Source of the DNA: CAZGMJ01 sp964526785
GTDB taxonomy: Bacteria > Planctomycetota > Phycisphaerae > Sedimentisphaerales > Anaerobacaceae
DNA length: 64,000 nt
Reading direction: 5' to 3'
NCBI GenBank assembly: GCA_964526785.1
Contig: CAZGMJ010000001.1
Span: forward strand, 1-64,000
The notes under the pieces were generated by a model that did not search any database, had not been told where the DNA came from, and was given only the letters and a program-made list of their open reading frames with translations. Each line of letters starts with the position of its first letter. Position 1 is the first letter of the stretch. A program made the translations under genes and the position numbers. Below are positions 1 to 8,708 of the stretch, in pieces.

Positions 1-152
1 CTCGGGACGACACCCGAGTCCATGTAGAAGGGTGTCGATTGGGTTTGTTTTTCATGTTTGTCCATTCGATGGGAGCTCCCTCGGCTCGCTCCACTCGCTC
101 GGGACGACACCCGAGTCCATGTAGAAGGGTGTCGATTGGGTTTGTTTTTCAT
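1..152. repeat. Direct repeat, 97-bp period, hairpin-rich
   Basis: Bases 1-55 recur exactly at 98-152, so the repeat period is 97 bp; the first copy is cut by the window edge, so more copies may lie to the left. Each copy can fold: CTCGGG pairs with CCCGAG (1-6 with 13-18), and CGACACCC pairs with GGGTGTCG across a 14-base loop. The spacer holds the palindrome GGGAGCTCCC (71-80). Short open frames cross the repeat on both strands, but they change register outside it and look non-coding. It is probably an interspersed or intergenic palindromic repeat family. Confidence 0.8.
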
Positions 153-534
153 AGACGGCAGGCACCAAGGGGCCAAGGCATCGGGGCATTGAGGGGTGGG
201 CAGCATTTTGCTGGGGGCTGTACCGGTGGTGGTCTATTGGTTTCCTGCTGTCGGACAGGTTCTGCTGTGAGGGCGTCCGGTTGGTCTTTCGCATTGTCTA
301 TGACTCCATCATTGTAGTTAGATGGCTACAATACATATAGACGTTCGGCGGGCGTGAAATGTTCGGAGAAAAATCGATAATCGAGATTAAAATGAAAGGC
401 CGTGATCATGTGAGGTTGGGTACAAGAATACCCGTTTGATACCGGCGGACTGAGTAAGCCTGAGTGGGTGTTCTGAGGGCAGAACGAGCGGATTACTACT
501 TACAAGCGCGACAATGGATTTGGCGACATGATTG
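153..534. other. Intergenic stretch, nothing recognised
   Basis: This lies between the left-edge repeats and the stop codon of the methyltransferase gene. I see no credible gene, tRNA-like fold or strong terminator here. Short open frames exist on both strands but lack a ribosome binding site and any recognisable protein. Confidence 0.5.
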
Positions 535-2112
535 CTATGGTAAATCGAAGAGTTCTAATTGTTCTGAAGGCCTGGGGATGGAATCGATTCCGGAGACTAC
601 ATCAGCAATCGTTGTCGCGTTTACATTGGACAACTCTCTCGGCTCGAGCTTATGCAATCCGCCTCCGTACACTCGCCCTTCTCCGAAGAGATGCTCAAGA
701 GACAGATTGTTGAGGGCTTCCCATATACGTCGAAGAAGACACTCATCCTTGACGATTGCATTCTTGAGCACACGTTTGGGGTACATAAGGAGGTACACAT
801 TCGCAGCGGTAGCCTTTGAATCATTGAAAATGAAGCGAAACGGTCTTCCGTTCTTTGTGTTTCGGCCCATGTATGTGCAGAGGATTGGCGCTGGCGGACG
901 TTCATCCTGGAAATACCAAACTTTGCGAAAGCGACAAAGATAGCGACCCGCAATCTCAGCCTTTCCCTCTTCAAGGTATTCCCAAAGCTTAGGGAAGCGT
1001 TTCTCGACTTCTATCTCCGACAAACGGCAATCCAACAAGAACAATCTGCGTTCGAGCAAAGGAAACCCTTGTTCGTCCGAAGAAACCTCATCATGTGGCA
1101 GGTAGCGAGGACTGGGGAGGATTGGCCGAAACAGTTCCATAGGGAGGCCTCGCGTCTCTATTTCCTCTTTGCGCAGTATAAAGAAGTTGTTCGCGCCCGT
1201 CGCTATTCCACGCTTGATAGCAAAGAAGTCCGAAACTCGGTAGTGCCGTGATCTAATGCGAGTGTCCAGAGCAGGAAATCTCGTCCACTTCCTCTCTTTT
1301 CGAAGCGCTTGAACGGGAACAACGCGCTTGTGCCTGGGGCCAAGAAGAGAATCGCCAAGGGTAAATTCAACACTGTGATCGGTTGGAGGCTGAGCATTGC
1401 GAAACCATACGACAGCCGAAGAAACCATCGCATCACCAAACTGGACATCATCAGGGTCGAATCTATGGATGCGGAGCAGAGTGACCTTGTCCAATAGGTA
1501 TCTCTTGACGGCGTCGCCATAATTGACATCCATGAATTCGCTTGGAATCAGCCATCCCGCTAGTCCATTGTTCTGCATCCAGACATGAGACAATCCGAGG
1601 AAATAGCAATACAGACCAGATAGGCCGCTCATTCGAACTCCACATGCCTCTTCTGTGATAGTCTGCAAACGAACCTTCTCCGGGTTTGCAATGTGGTGGT
1701 GTCGCACATATGGGGGGTTGCATATGATGAAGTTGAATCGGTCGGAATCCAGGGACGGGCAGTCTGCCGTGGTGAAGTCCGCCAATTGGAGGTCAAGCTC
1801 ATTATCCTGCCACAGTCGTCTAGCTGGACGCCCATAGTGGGAGTCCAATTCGAACCCTTTTGCCATTTCAATGCGAGACGCCAAGGCAGAGTCAATAAGT
1901 GCGGAGTAAAAAGAGCCCGTCCCAAAGGCGGGGTCAAAGAAGCGTATTCTGTCGTCTGCCCTTAGCAGGCTGAGGCCGAATTGCACGATATCCCTGGCCA
2001 GGGCGCCAGGTGTGGCAAACTGACCAAGTTTATTTCGCTCTGCCTGCGTCTTGTGCTCGTCCAAGGAGGTCTGAATGGAGAGTCGTTCCTTTTCTATCGA
2101 GTATGTTTCCAT
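535..2112 (-). CDS. Type II N6-adenine DNA methyltransferase (M.XamI-like)
   Basis: A 525-residue class I SAM-dependent DNA methyltransferase of the Eco57I/N6-adenine type, expected to protect host DNA from the adjoining nuclease. Visible motifs: GQFATP (about residues 30-35, motif X region), FDPAFGTGSF (59-68, SAM-binding motif I) and NPPY (132-135, the catalytic motif of adenine-N6 methylases). The C-terminal half would be target recognition. A longer open frame runs upstream to 2250, but the ATG at 2112 sits four bases after the stop of the endonuclease gene, which makes it the natural start of a two-gene operon. The pairing with a XamI-type nuclease suggests an M.XamI-like specificity (GTCGAC for XamI itself), but the target cannot be read from the sequence. 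Confidence 0.85.
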   Translation of the reverse strand: METYSIEKERLSIQTSLDEHKTQAERNKLGQFATPGALARDIVQFGLSLLRADDRIRFFDPAFGTGSFYSALIDSALASRIEMAKGFELDSHYGRPARRLWQDNELDLQLADFTTADCPSLDSDRFNFIICNPPYVRHHHIANPEKVRLQTITEEACGVRMSGLSGLYCYFLGLSHVWMQNNGLAGWLIPSEFMDVNYGDAVKRYLLDKVTLLRIHRFDPDDVQFGDAMVSSAVVWFRNAQPPTDHSVEFTLGDSLLGPRHKRVVPVQALRKERKWTRFPALDTRIRSRHYRVSDFFAIKRGIATGANNFFILRKEEIETRGLPMELFRPILPSPRYLPHDEVSSDEQGFPLLERRLFLLDCRLSEIEVEKRFPKLWEYLEEGKAEIAGRYLCRFRKVWYFQDERPPAPILCTYMGRNTKNGRPFRFIFNDSKATAANVYLLMYPKRVLKNAIVKDECLLRRIWEALNNLSLEHLFGEGRVYGGGLHKLEPRELSNVNATTIADVVSGIDSIPRPSEQLELFDLP

Positions 2113-2116
2113 CTTC

Positions 2117-3073
2117 TCACAGGCCGAATTTGGCAAGGTCATCAATCCTATGTTCCCAGACCCAGTCGATACCTTCGGCCGCCTCATAGCCCAGATATCC
2201 AGGGTCGAAGTAGCCGCACAAGAACAGGTTGAACTGGAGACGGCGTCCATAAGTATAGCGCAACTGACTCATTTTGGCGGCCTCTTCCTTTCGCCGCTTG
2301 TTCACATTGGCAAAGTCACCTGCAGACTTGGCTTCAATGAGGATAGGCAGGCTGCCTGCCTTAGCGTTTTTCGGTCGAATGACAGCATCGATGGGGATGT
2401 TAACGTGGTGTCCGCCTTGTGTACTGACTGAAACGTTCATTCGGAAACAGAACGTTGCTACGGGCATCGAGTCAAACCTGGCATCACTTGGCTTCAGCTG
2501 ACGATATTCTCGTTTCTCCAACCACGCTTTGATTGCCGCCAACTGGCGCTTTTCCTGAGCATTTCGGATAATTGGATTTGCGATCGATCCACATAACCGA
2601 TCAGCGACTATGGTTGCTGCACGATACACTTCAGTTCTTGTTGGTGGTTTGCTGCGTTTCAACCATACGAATATGTCAGGATCGGCCATCCTGTTGATGA
2701 TTTTTGCGATCTTAGAAAGCTGTGCGTGGAGAGCATCGCCCGTTAGACGCACGGGCATTAGCTTGTCTTGTTCCATTCTCTTGACCAGACTCCTCGGCAC
2801 AGCCGCGAGTCCTGTCAGACGGTCAACCGCAAGGGGCGGACATGTGGACATGCGTAGGGTAGGCAGTATTTCCGGATGTTCGTGGAGAAGCGACGAATCA
2901 ATATTCATGAGATTGCCCGAGAGTTTCAAGGCCGCTTCTACATCTTTGGTGGTGCGCATCCTGGTATCACGAAATGCCTGGGGAGCCACTCTCATGAACC
3001 AATCATTATACATGTCCACCGATCTGGCTATGTCCTGCTTCCAGCGTTTTGGCTTGTCGGAATTGACCGGCAT
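2117..3073 (-). CDS. Type II restriction endonuclease, XamI family
   Basis: A 318-residue protein resembling the XamI restriction endonuclease family. The C-terminal region carries a plausible PD-(D/E)xK centre: Asp229 in IPIDAVIRP, followed by Glu247 and Lys249 in LIEAKSAGD. The gene precedes the methyltransferase gene by four bases, so the two should be co-transcribed with the nuclease translated first. No controller (C) protein gene is seen. The start ATG has an AAGGT-like ribosome binding site seven bases upstream. The family assignment rests on overall resemblance and on the partner methylase; a profile search for RE_XamI would settle it. The gene appears full length. Confidence 0.75.
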   Translation of the reverse strand: MPVNSDKPKRWKQDIARSVDMYNDWFMRVAPQAFRDTRMRTTKDVEAALKLSGNLMNIDSSLLHEHPEILPTLRMSTCPPLAVDRLTGLAAVPRSLVKRMEQDKLMPVRLTGDALHAQLSKIAKIINRMADPDIFVWLKRSKPPTRTEVYRAATIVADRLCGSIANPIIRNAQEKRQLAAIKAWLEKREYRQLKPSDARFDSMPVATFCFRMNVSVSTQGGHHVNIPIDAVIRPKNAKAGSLPILIEAKSAGDFANVNKRRKEEAAKMSQLRYTYGRRLQFNLFLCGYFDPGYLGYEAAEGIDWVWEHRIDDLAKFGL

Positions 3074-3426
3074 GTCTCGACCTTATCTACTCATTGCTGC
3101 ACCATTTGCAGCTTCAGACTGCTTGTCTCGCTTGTTGTACTATGAAGAGAAAACATGGAGCCAGTTCTAAGATCGCTCCGCTGTTGTTCTGCCCTTTCGT
3201 TGTCCACGGTCCGATCCATCATCAGCGACTATATGACGAAAATAGCGTAATCGGTCAGAAATGCAAGCCAGCATTGGCCTCATTACAGAATTGGATGAAG
3301 CTGTCGTGCGATGAGAGGGTGTGCCCGGTGGGGGGAGAATGGCAAGAAGGATGCGGCAAGGCGGGCTGATGGTTAGGCGTGGTTCCGGCTGTGGCTGCGG
3401 CAGCGAACGAAACTTGCCGGCTGAGA
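3074..3426. other. Intergenic gap upstream of the R-M operon
   Basis: About 350 bases between the lipoprotein stop and the endonuclease start. It should hold the promoter of the restriction-modification operon. A weak minus-strand candidate is TTGCAT, 16 bases, then TATTTT at about 3245-3272, which I do not list separately. No gene is recognisable. Confidence 0.35.
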
Positions 3427-3573
3427 TTAGTCGACGAGTTCCTGTGCGCCCTGGCCGACGCAGGTGATATCGCGGCCGAGGCCTTTGACGGTATTGCAGC
3501 CGGTGCATGCCAGCATGGCGAGCAGCAGGCCGACGAGCAGTGCGGCCAGTGCGATAATTCGGATGTGTTTCAT
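3427..3573 (-). CDS. Entericidin-like small lipoprotein
   Basis: A 48-residue peptide found by reading the minus strand. It begins MKHIRIIALAALLVGLL, a hydrophobic export signal, and continues LACTGCNTVKGLGRDI. The CNTVKGLGRD segment is the hallmark of the entericidin EcnA/EcnB family of small membrane lipoproteins. Either Cys23 or Cys26 could be the lipidated residue; the first fits an LAC lipobox. A GGGGGT ribosome binding site lies about eight bases before the ATG. In Enterobacteria EcnA/B form a stress-related antidote/toxin pair, but here a single gene is present and no partner is seen, so a role in envelope stress is inference only. Confidence 0.8.
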   Translation of the reverse strand: MKHIRIIALAALLVGLLLAMLACTGCNTVKGLGRDITCVGQGAQELVD

Positions 3574-3595
3574 GGCAGTTACCCCCACAGATGCG

Positions 3596-3622
3596 CATAT
3601 AGAGCGCGTCTCGGCATTTCAA
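3596..3622 (-). promoter_or_regulatory. Candidate promoter for the entericidin-like gene
   Basis: On the minus strand TTGAAA (3617-3622) is followed by a 15-base spacer and TATATG (3596-3601); TATGCG with 17 bases is an alternative reading. Transcription would start about 15 bases before the lipoprotein ATG. The spacing is short, so this is tentative. Confidence 0.3.
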
Positions 3623-3752
3623 CCCGTCGAAAGCATATAAAACGGGCGACAGATGGCCAAACTAAGCAGGGCGATGGGGCGTGCATGAGGGGGCGGAGGC
3701 CGCTTTGGCCGCCGGTTCGGTGAAAACGCTGGGACCGGGACCGTGGCGGCGG

Positions 3753-3758
3753 TATAAT
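3753..3758 (+). promoter_or_regulatory. -10 element TATAAT abutting the polX start
   Basis: A perfect TATAAT ends only seven bases before the polX ATG at 3766, so transcription would begin at or next to the start codon. No ribosome binding site precedes this ATG. The -35 region (around 3730) is poor. This fits a leaderless mRNA but could be coincidence. Confidence 0.4.
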
Positions 3759-3765
3759 CGCGGGC

Positions 3766-5505
3766 ATGAAGAATGCCGAACTGAGTGCGATTTTCGAAGA
3801 AATGGCCGATATTATGGAGATTCTCGGGGCCGATGGGTTCCGGATCAACAGCTATCGGAAGGTGGGGAGGGTCATTGGTGATACGCCGATCGACGTCAGC
3901 GTGCTGGCGGCGACGGGCAAGCTGGCCGAACTGGCGGGCGTCGGCAAGTCGAGCCGGGCCAAGGTCGAGGAATTCATCGAGACCGGCTCGGTGGCGGCCC
4001 ATCAGGAGCTGCTGGGCAAGATACCCGCGGGGCTGCTCGAGTTGCTGCGGATACCGGGGATGGGACCGAAGGGGGTCAAGGCGGTCTACGACGGCCTGGA
4101 CGTCCGCGGCATCGACGATCTCAAAGAGGCGATCGAGAGCGGGCGGCTGTCCGAGCTCTCGGGCTTCGGCGAGAAGAAGGCGGCGGCCATCCTGCGCGGG
4201 ATCGCGTTTCTGGAGGCCAGCGCGGGTCGGATTCGGCTGGATCAGGCGATGGCGGCGGCCGATATGGTCGTGCACCTGCTGCAGGGAATCGGCGGGGTCA
4301 AAAGGGTGCTGCCGGCCGGATCGCTGCGAAGACGGGCCGAGACGATCGGCGATGTGGACATGCTGGTCGGCGTCGGCAGGCGAATGAAGGAGCCCGGCAG
4401 GATCGTCGAGACGTTCACGGCGGTGTCCTTCGTCCGCGAGGTGCTCGCGGCGGGCGAGACGAAGGGCTCGGCGATCGTCGATGCGTTCGACTGCGCGGTG
4501 CAGGTGGATGTCCGGGTCGTGCCGATGGAGAGCTTCGGTGCGGCGGCGCAGTACTTTACGGGCTCGAAGGCCCACAACGTGCGGCTGCGGGAGATTGCGG
4601 TCAGGGCGGGGATGAAGCTGAACGAGTACGGGCTGTTTGCCGGCGAGCGAATGACGGCCGGCGCCGACGAGGAGGGGATTTATGCTGAATTGGGGCTGGC
4701 TTACGTCGAGCCGTTTCTGCGGGAGGATCGCGGGGAGATCGAGGCGGCGCGCGAGGGCCGGCTGCCGAAGCTGGTGGAGTTCGCGGATATCCGAGGGGAT
4801 TTGCACATGCATACGGCCGCCTCGGACGGCCGGTGCGAGCCGGAGGAGCTTGCGTCGGTGGCGCGGGAGCTGGGATATGCGTATATCTGCATTACGGATC
4901 ATTCACAGTCGTCCCACGTGGCCAATGGATTGACGGCCGAGCGGCTCAAGCGGCAGATCGAGCAGGTTCGCAGGCTCGATGCGAAGACCAGGGGTATTGC
5001 GGTGCTGATCGGCAGCGAGGTGGATATTCTGGCGGACGGGTCGCTGGATTTTGAAGATGCGCTGCTGGCGGAGCTGGATTTCGTGATCGCTTCGGTGCAT
5101 TCGGGGCTGGGAGGCGCTGGAGAGAAGGCGACGACGCGGACGCTCAAGGCGATGGACAATCCGTATGTCAATTGCATCGCGCACCCGACGGGGCGGCTGC
5201 TGGGCCAGCGGGAGCCGATGGAGATCGACATCGAACGGGTGATCGAGCATGCGGCGGCGACGGGGACGGCTCTGGAGATCAATGCGAATCCGTGGCGGCT
5301 GGACTTGAAGGACACGCACGTGCGGATGGCGACCGAGGCGGGGGCGAAGGTGTGTATCGGGACCGACGCGCACAGTACGGAGGGATTCGGGGTGATGGGT
5401 TTCGGTCTTACGACGGCGGGGCGGGGATGGGCGACGAAGGCGGACGTGCTCAATGCGCTGCCGCTGTCGGGTATTCGCAAGTGGGTTGCGGACAAGCGGC
5501 CCTGA
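3766..5505 (+). CDS. polX: DNA polymerase X family with PHP domain
   Basis: A 579-residue PolX, the usual length for bacterial family X polymerases, which fill short gaps in base excision repair. Helix-hairpin-helix modules occupy about residues 1-130. The polymerase palm begins near residue 185 with GSLRRRAETIGDVDML, including the GS signature and two metal-binding aspartates. The C-terminal PHP phosphoesterase domain starts near residue 343 with GDLHMHTAASDG and keeps further metal ligands in ITDHS, EVDI, HSGLG and GTDAHS (about residue 532). PHP domains of PolX act as 3'-5' exonucleases or AP endonucleases. The gene appears intact and stands alone between the minus-strand lipoprotein gene and the ligase gene. 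Confidence 0.95.
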   Translation: MKNAELSAIFEEMADIMEILGADGFRINSYRKVGRVIGDTPIDVSVLAATGKLAELAGVGKSSRAKVEEFIETGSVAAHQELLGKIPAGLLELLRIPGMGPKGVKAVYDGLDVRGIDDLKEAIESGRLSELSGFGEKKAAAILRGIAFLEASAGRIRLDQAMAAADMVVHLLQGIGGVKRVLPAGSLRRRAETIGDVDMLVGVGRRMKEPGRIVETFTAVSFVREVLAAGETKGSAIVDAFDCAVQVDVRVVPMESFGAAAQYFTGSKAHNVRLREIAVRAGMKLNEYGLFAGERMTAGADEEGIYAELGLAYVEPFLREDRGEIEAAREGRLPKLVEFADIRGDLHMHTAASDGRCEPEELASVARELGYAYICITDHSQSSHVANGLTAERLKRQIEQVRRLDAKTRGIAVLIGSEVDILADGSLDFEDALLAELDFVIASVHSGLGGAGEKATTRTLKAMDNPYVNCIAHPTGRLLGQREPMEIDIERVIEHAAATGTALEINANPWRLDLKDTHVRMATEAGAKVCIGTDAHSTEGFGVMGFGLTTAGRGWATKADVLNALPLSGIRKWVADKRP

Positions 5506-5668
5506 GGGCGTTGGGGTGTCAAATCGTGTGTCGGTTTTCGAAAAAGCTTGCATAGCGACGCAAAAAGCGGTACATTCTGCGGCGGCATCAGAGCCTCGGA
5601 TGTTGGACCGGGCCCGGAACAGTTCGACGGATCGCAGTACAGATAAATGGCAGGAGTCGAGCAGGCAT

Positions 5669-7372
5669 ATGGACACTGATCTTCACTTGCGGAGTCTGGC
5701 GGGTCTTTTTGCAGAATCGGCGGGGCGGGCGGAACTGGCCGGGAAGGTCTGCACGGAGATTCTGAGAATCGACCGCACCGAGCGGATAACCTATGGGGAA
5801 CTGGCGGCGAAGGCGACGGGTTTTGCCCGGTGGCTCATGGAATCGGCCGGGATTGATATTGGCGAGCATGTCGCGATCATCGGGAAGAACCGGGCGGACT
5901 GGGATGTTGCGCTTTGGGGGGTCATTCTGGCGGGGGCGGTTCCCGTGCTGATCGATCCGGAGCGGCCGGTGGAAGGGGCGCTGACTCATCTGAGACAGAC
6001 GGACAGCAGCGGTCTGATCGTCGCGGATGATTATCAGGACATGGAATCGCGACGCGAACTGTGCGAGTTTGTGGAAGTGCGGGGGCATATCTGTCTGGAC
6101 ATGTCGGAACTGCCGCAGGCGGGGCCGGGTGATGTGTTCGAGCTGGCCGGGCGCGTCGAGCAGCAGGTGGGTCTGGATGAGACGGCGGCAATCCTGTGCA
6201 CCAGCGGCACAACGGGCGATCCACGCGAGGTGGAACTGACGCACAGGAACCTGCTGGCGAATATCGAGGGTTCGGTCGAGAAGGTGCAAATCGGGGACCA
6301 CGACCGGTTGGGTCATATTCTGCCGCCGCATCACTCATTCGGTCTAACCGTGGGCAAGATGCTGCCTTTACGGGCGGGGGCGACGAGCGTCTATACAAAT
6401 CACTATCGGCAGATTGCGGATTTCATCAGGGAGCAGGGCATCACGATCTTCATCGCGGTGCCGGCGTTGTTCTGCGTTCTGGGCAAGGCGCTGGAAGAGA
6501 GCATCCAGCGAGAGAAAGAGAAGAAACTGCATGTGCGGCTGTTGGATCGATACATGCCCAAGGTGCTCGGCAAGGCTGTTGTTCGCAAGCTCGGCTGGCA
6601 GTCGCTGCGGTTCTGTCTTTCGGGGTCGGCGGCGATGCCCACGTGGGTGCTTGACGCCTTCTGGAGGCGGGGATTGCTGCTCTATGAGGGTTATGGGACA
6701 ACGGAGAATTCGCCCGTTTATGGATTCAACGAAGATGGCGGCAGGCTCGGGTCGGTAGGCAAGCCGATCAGCACGCTCAGAGTGAAGATTGTCGACGATG
6801 AGCTGACGGAGTTGCCTGCATTCGAGACGGGGCAGATCGCTTTGGGCGGTCCGTGCATCATGAAGGGCTACTACAAGAACCCCAAGGCGACGCAGGCCGT
6901 GCTGTGGACGGATGACGAAGGAGTACGATGGCTGCAGACGGGGGATCTGGGATACCTGGACGACGAGGGGAATTTGTATATCACGGGCAGGAAGAAGTAC
7001 GTTATTGTTTTGCCGGGCGGCAAGAATGTGAACCCGGAACTCGTGGAGGCGGCCCTGTCGGAGGCGCGTTTTGTTGCCGAGGTGCTGGTCGTTCCGCATG
7101 TGTACGGTGACAAGGAGGAGGCGGTACGGGCTATCGTGCGTCCGGCGCTGGATGCGCTGGCGGGGCATACGGAGCTTTCGGAGGCCGATCTGGCCGAACA
7201 GATTCACGTGGTCAAGAAGCTGGTCTGGCAGAGTATCCACGAGTGTCAGAGTCGGAGCCGGCGTTTGTCGTCGTATGAGAAGATATCGTCGCAGCATCTG
7301 GATATTCGTATCGACGAGTTCGAGAAGACATCCACGGGCAAGATACGTCGCGAACTGTATATGAAGAAGTGA
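5669..7372 (+). CDS. AMP-binding acyl-CoA synthetase-like ligase
   Basis: A 567-residue member of the adenylate-forming superfamily, which activates a carboxylic acid as acyl-AMP and usually transfers it to CoA. Core motifs are present: CTSGTTGDPREVELTHRN (A3, about 177-194), YGTTENSP (A5, about 341), TGDLGYLDDEGN followed by ITGRKKY (A7/A8, from about 423), and STGKIRREL near the C terminus (about 555) with the catalytic lysine of A10. The open frame extends upstream to 5453, overlapping polX, but the ATG at 5669 has a CAGGAG site 12 bases upstream; an ATG at 5600 is a weaker alternative. Its sequence is nearest to long-chain fatty acid-CoA ligases, but the substrate is unknown. The oxidoreductase gene follows after 50 bases. 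Confidence 0.85.
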   Translation: MDTDLHLRSLAGLFAESAGRAELAGKVCTEILRIDRTERITYGELAAKATGFARWLMESAGIDIGEHVAIIGKNRADWDVALWGVILAGAVPVLIDPERPVEGALTHLRQTDSSGLIVADDYQDMESRRELCEFVEVRGHICLDMSELPQAGPGDVFELAGRVEQQVGLDETAAILCTSGTTGDPREVELTHRNLLANIEGSVEKVQIGDHDRLGHILPPHHSFGLTVGKMLPLRAGATSVYTNHYRQIADFIREQGITIFIAVPALFCVLGKALEESIQREKEKKLHVRLLDRYMPKVLGKAVVRKLGWQSLRFCLSGSAAMPTWVLDAFWRRGLLLYEGYGTTENSPVYGFNEDGGRLGSVGKPISTLRVKIVDDELTELPAFETGQIALGGPCIMKGYYKNPKATQAVLWTDDEGVRWLQTGDLGYLDDEGNLYITGRKKYVIVLPGGKNVNPELVEAALSEARFVAEVLVVPHVYGDKEEAVRAIVRPALDALAGHTELSEADLAEQIHVVKKLVWQSIHECQSRSRRLSSYEKISSQHLDIRIDEFEKTSTGKIRRELYMKK

Positions 7373-7422
7373 CGGCCGCCTGCGGGCGGTCTTCGCGTGT
7401 TGTTTGTAAAGGAGGCGTTCCA

Positions 7423-8670
7423 ATGACGGACGGCAAGAAGTCATCATCAGCGAAGGGCGGGGGTTTGAATCGGCGCGATTTTGTGCGAAGTGCGGGGGCG
7501 GCGGCTTTCGGGTTTGCCGTGATGCAGCCGCAGGCGGCCAGGACATACGCGGCCCATTCGAAGGTCAAGCTCGGTTTGATCGGATGCGGCGGGCGAGGAA
7601 CATGGATTGCCAAGCTCTTTCGCGAGCATGGGGGCTACGATGTTGCAGCCTGTGCCGATTACTTTTCAGATCGGGTGAACAACGCGGGCGATCAGCTTGA
7701 CGTGCCATCGGCGAATCGTTACACGGGACTGAACGGCTATCGCAAACTGCTGGATGACGTGGATGCCGTGGCGATTGAGAGTCCGCCGTATTTCCATCCG
7801 GAGCAGGCGGCCGCAGCAGTTGATGCGGGCAAGCACACGTATGTGGCCAAGCCGATAGCGGTGGACGTGCCCGGATGTCACAGCATTGGCACCAGCGGCA
7901 AGCGAGCGTCACAGAAGAAGCAGTGCTTTCTGGTGGATTTTCAGACGCGGGCCGACCCGTTCTATATGGAGGCGCTGAAGCGTACGCACGACGGGGCTCT
8001 GGGGCAGATCGCGTTCGGCGAGGCGATTTACCATGCGGGCGATCCATTTAAGCGGATGTACGACGCGTGGCGGGCCGATTCGGCCGGCGCCGAGAGTCGG
8101 TTGCGGGCATGGGGGCTGGACAGAGTGCTCTCGGGCGACATTATCACCGAGCAGAACATCCATACGCTGGACGTGATGAGCTGGATCATGGATCGCGAGC
8201 CGATCAGTGCGACGGGTACGGGCGGTCGCATCTTCCGGTCGGTGGGGACATGTTTCGATCATTTTGCGCTGGTCTTCGAGTATCCGGGGAAGGTTGGGAT
8301 CACGTTCAGTTCGCGGCAGTCCGAGGGGCACGGGACTCAGCCTGCCGGCATTCGCAATCGCATGTTCGGCACCGAGGGGGTGCTGGAGACGGCGTACGGC
8401 GGGCAGGTGATAATCCGGGGGGAGAATTTCTATCGCGGCGGCAAGAGCCCGGGTATTTATAAGGACGGGGCGGTTGCGAATATCGCTCAATTCCACAAGG
8501 ATATCCTGGCGGGCAATTACGAGAACCCGACGGTGGAGCCGAGCGTGCGAAGCAATCTGGTGACGGTTCTGGGTCGGACGGCGGCATACACGGGCGAGAC
8601 GATTCTCTGGGAGGATCTGGTTAAGAGCGATGAGAAGCTCGATGCGAATCTGGAGGGGCTCAAGGCGTAG
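7423..8670 (+). CDS. Gfo/Idh/MocA family oxidoreductase, Tat-exported
   Basis: A 415-residue NAD(P)-dependent sugar oxidoreductase of the Gfo/Idh/MocA family. The N terminus has a twin-arginine signal (RRDFVRSAGAAAFGFA, from about residue 16), indicating folded export to the periplasm. A Rossmann nucleotide-binding stretch, LGLIGCGGRGTW, begins near residue 50, and AKPIAVD near 141 corresponds to the family's conserved EKP-type motif, with Ala in place of Glu. AAAGGAGG lies seven bases before the ATG at 7423, which fixes the start. Neighbours (a ligase upstream, a sugar isomerase/epimerase 38 bases downstream) suggest a shared sugar or polyol pathway. The substrate cannot be inferred from sequence. 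Confidence 0.88.
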   Translation: MTDGKKSSSAKGGGLNRRDFVRSAGAAAFGFAVMQPQAARTYAAHSKVKLGLIGCGGRGTWIAKLFREHGGYDVAACADYFSDRVNNAGDQLDVPSANRYTGLNGYRKLLDDVDAVAIESPPYFHPEQAAAAVDAGKHTYVAKPIAVDVPGCHSIGTSGKRASQKKQCFLVDFQTRADPFYMEALKRTHDGALGQIAFGEAIYHAGDPFKRMYDAWRADSAGAESRLRAWGLDRVLSGDIITEQNIHTLDVMSWIMDREPISATGTGGRIFRSVGTCFDHFALVFEYPGKVGITFSSRQSEGHGTQPAGIRNRMFGTEGVLETAYGGQVIIRGENFYRGGKSPGIYKDGAVANIAQFHKDILAGNYENPTVEPSVRSNLVTVLGRTAAYTGETILWEDLVKSDEKLDANLEGLKA

Positions 8671-8708
8671 CGATTTGTGGTTGGATGATTTCTCAGGGGT
8701 GTTCTGCA

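Noticed and set aside
2117..2250. Longer N terminus of the methyltransferase reaching into the endonuclease gene
   Set aside because: The extra 46 residues are Ser/Cys-rich and read antisense-free but out of frame over the nuclease end; the start four bases after the nuclease stop is simpler.
3619..4902. 427-residue minus-strand open frame across polX
   Set aside because: It runs antisense to a well-conserved PolX with all catalytic motifs and its own sequence is Arg/His-rich like other GC-driven shadows.
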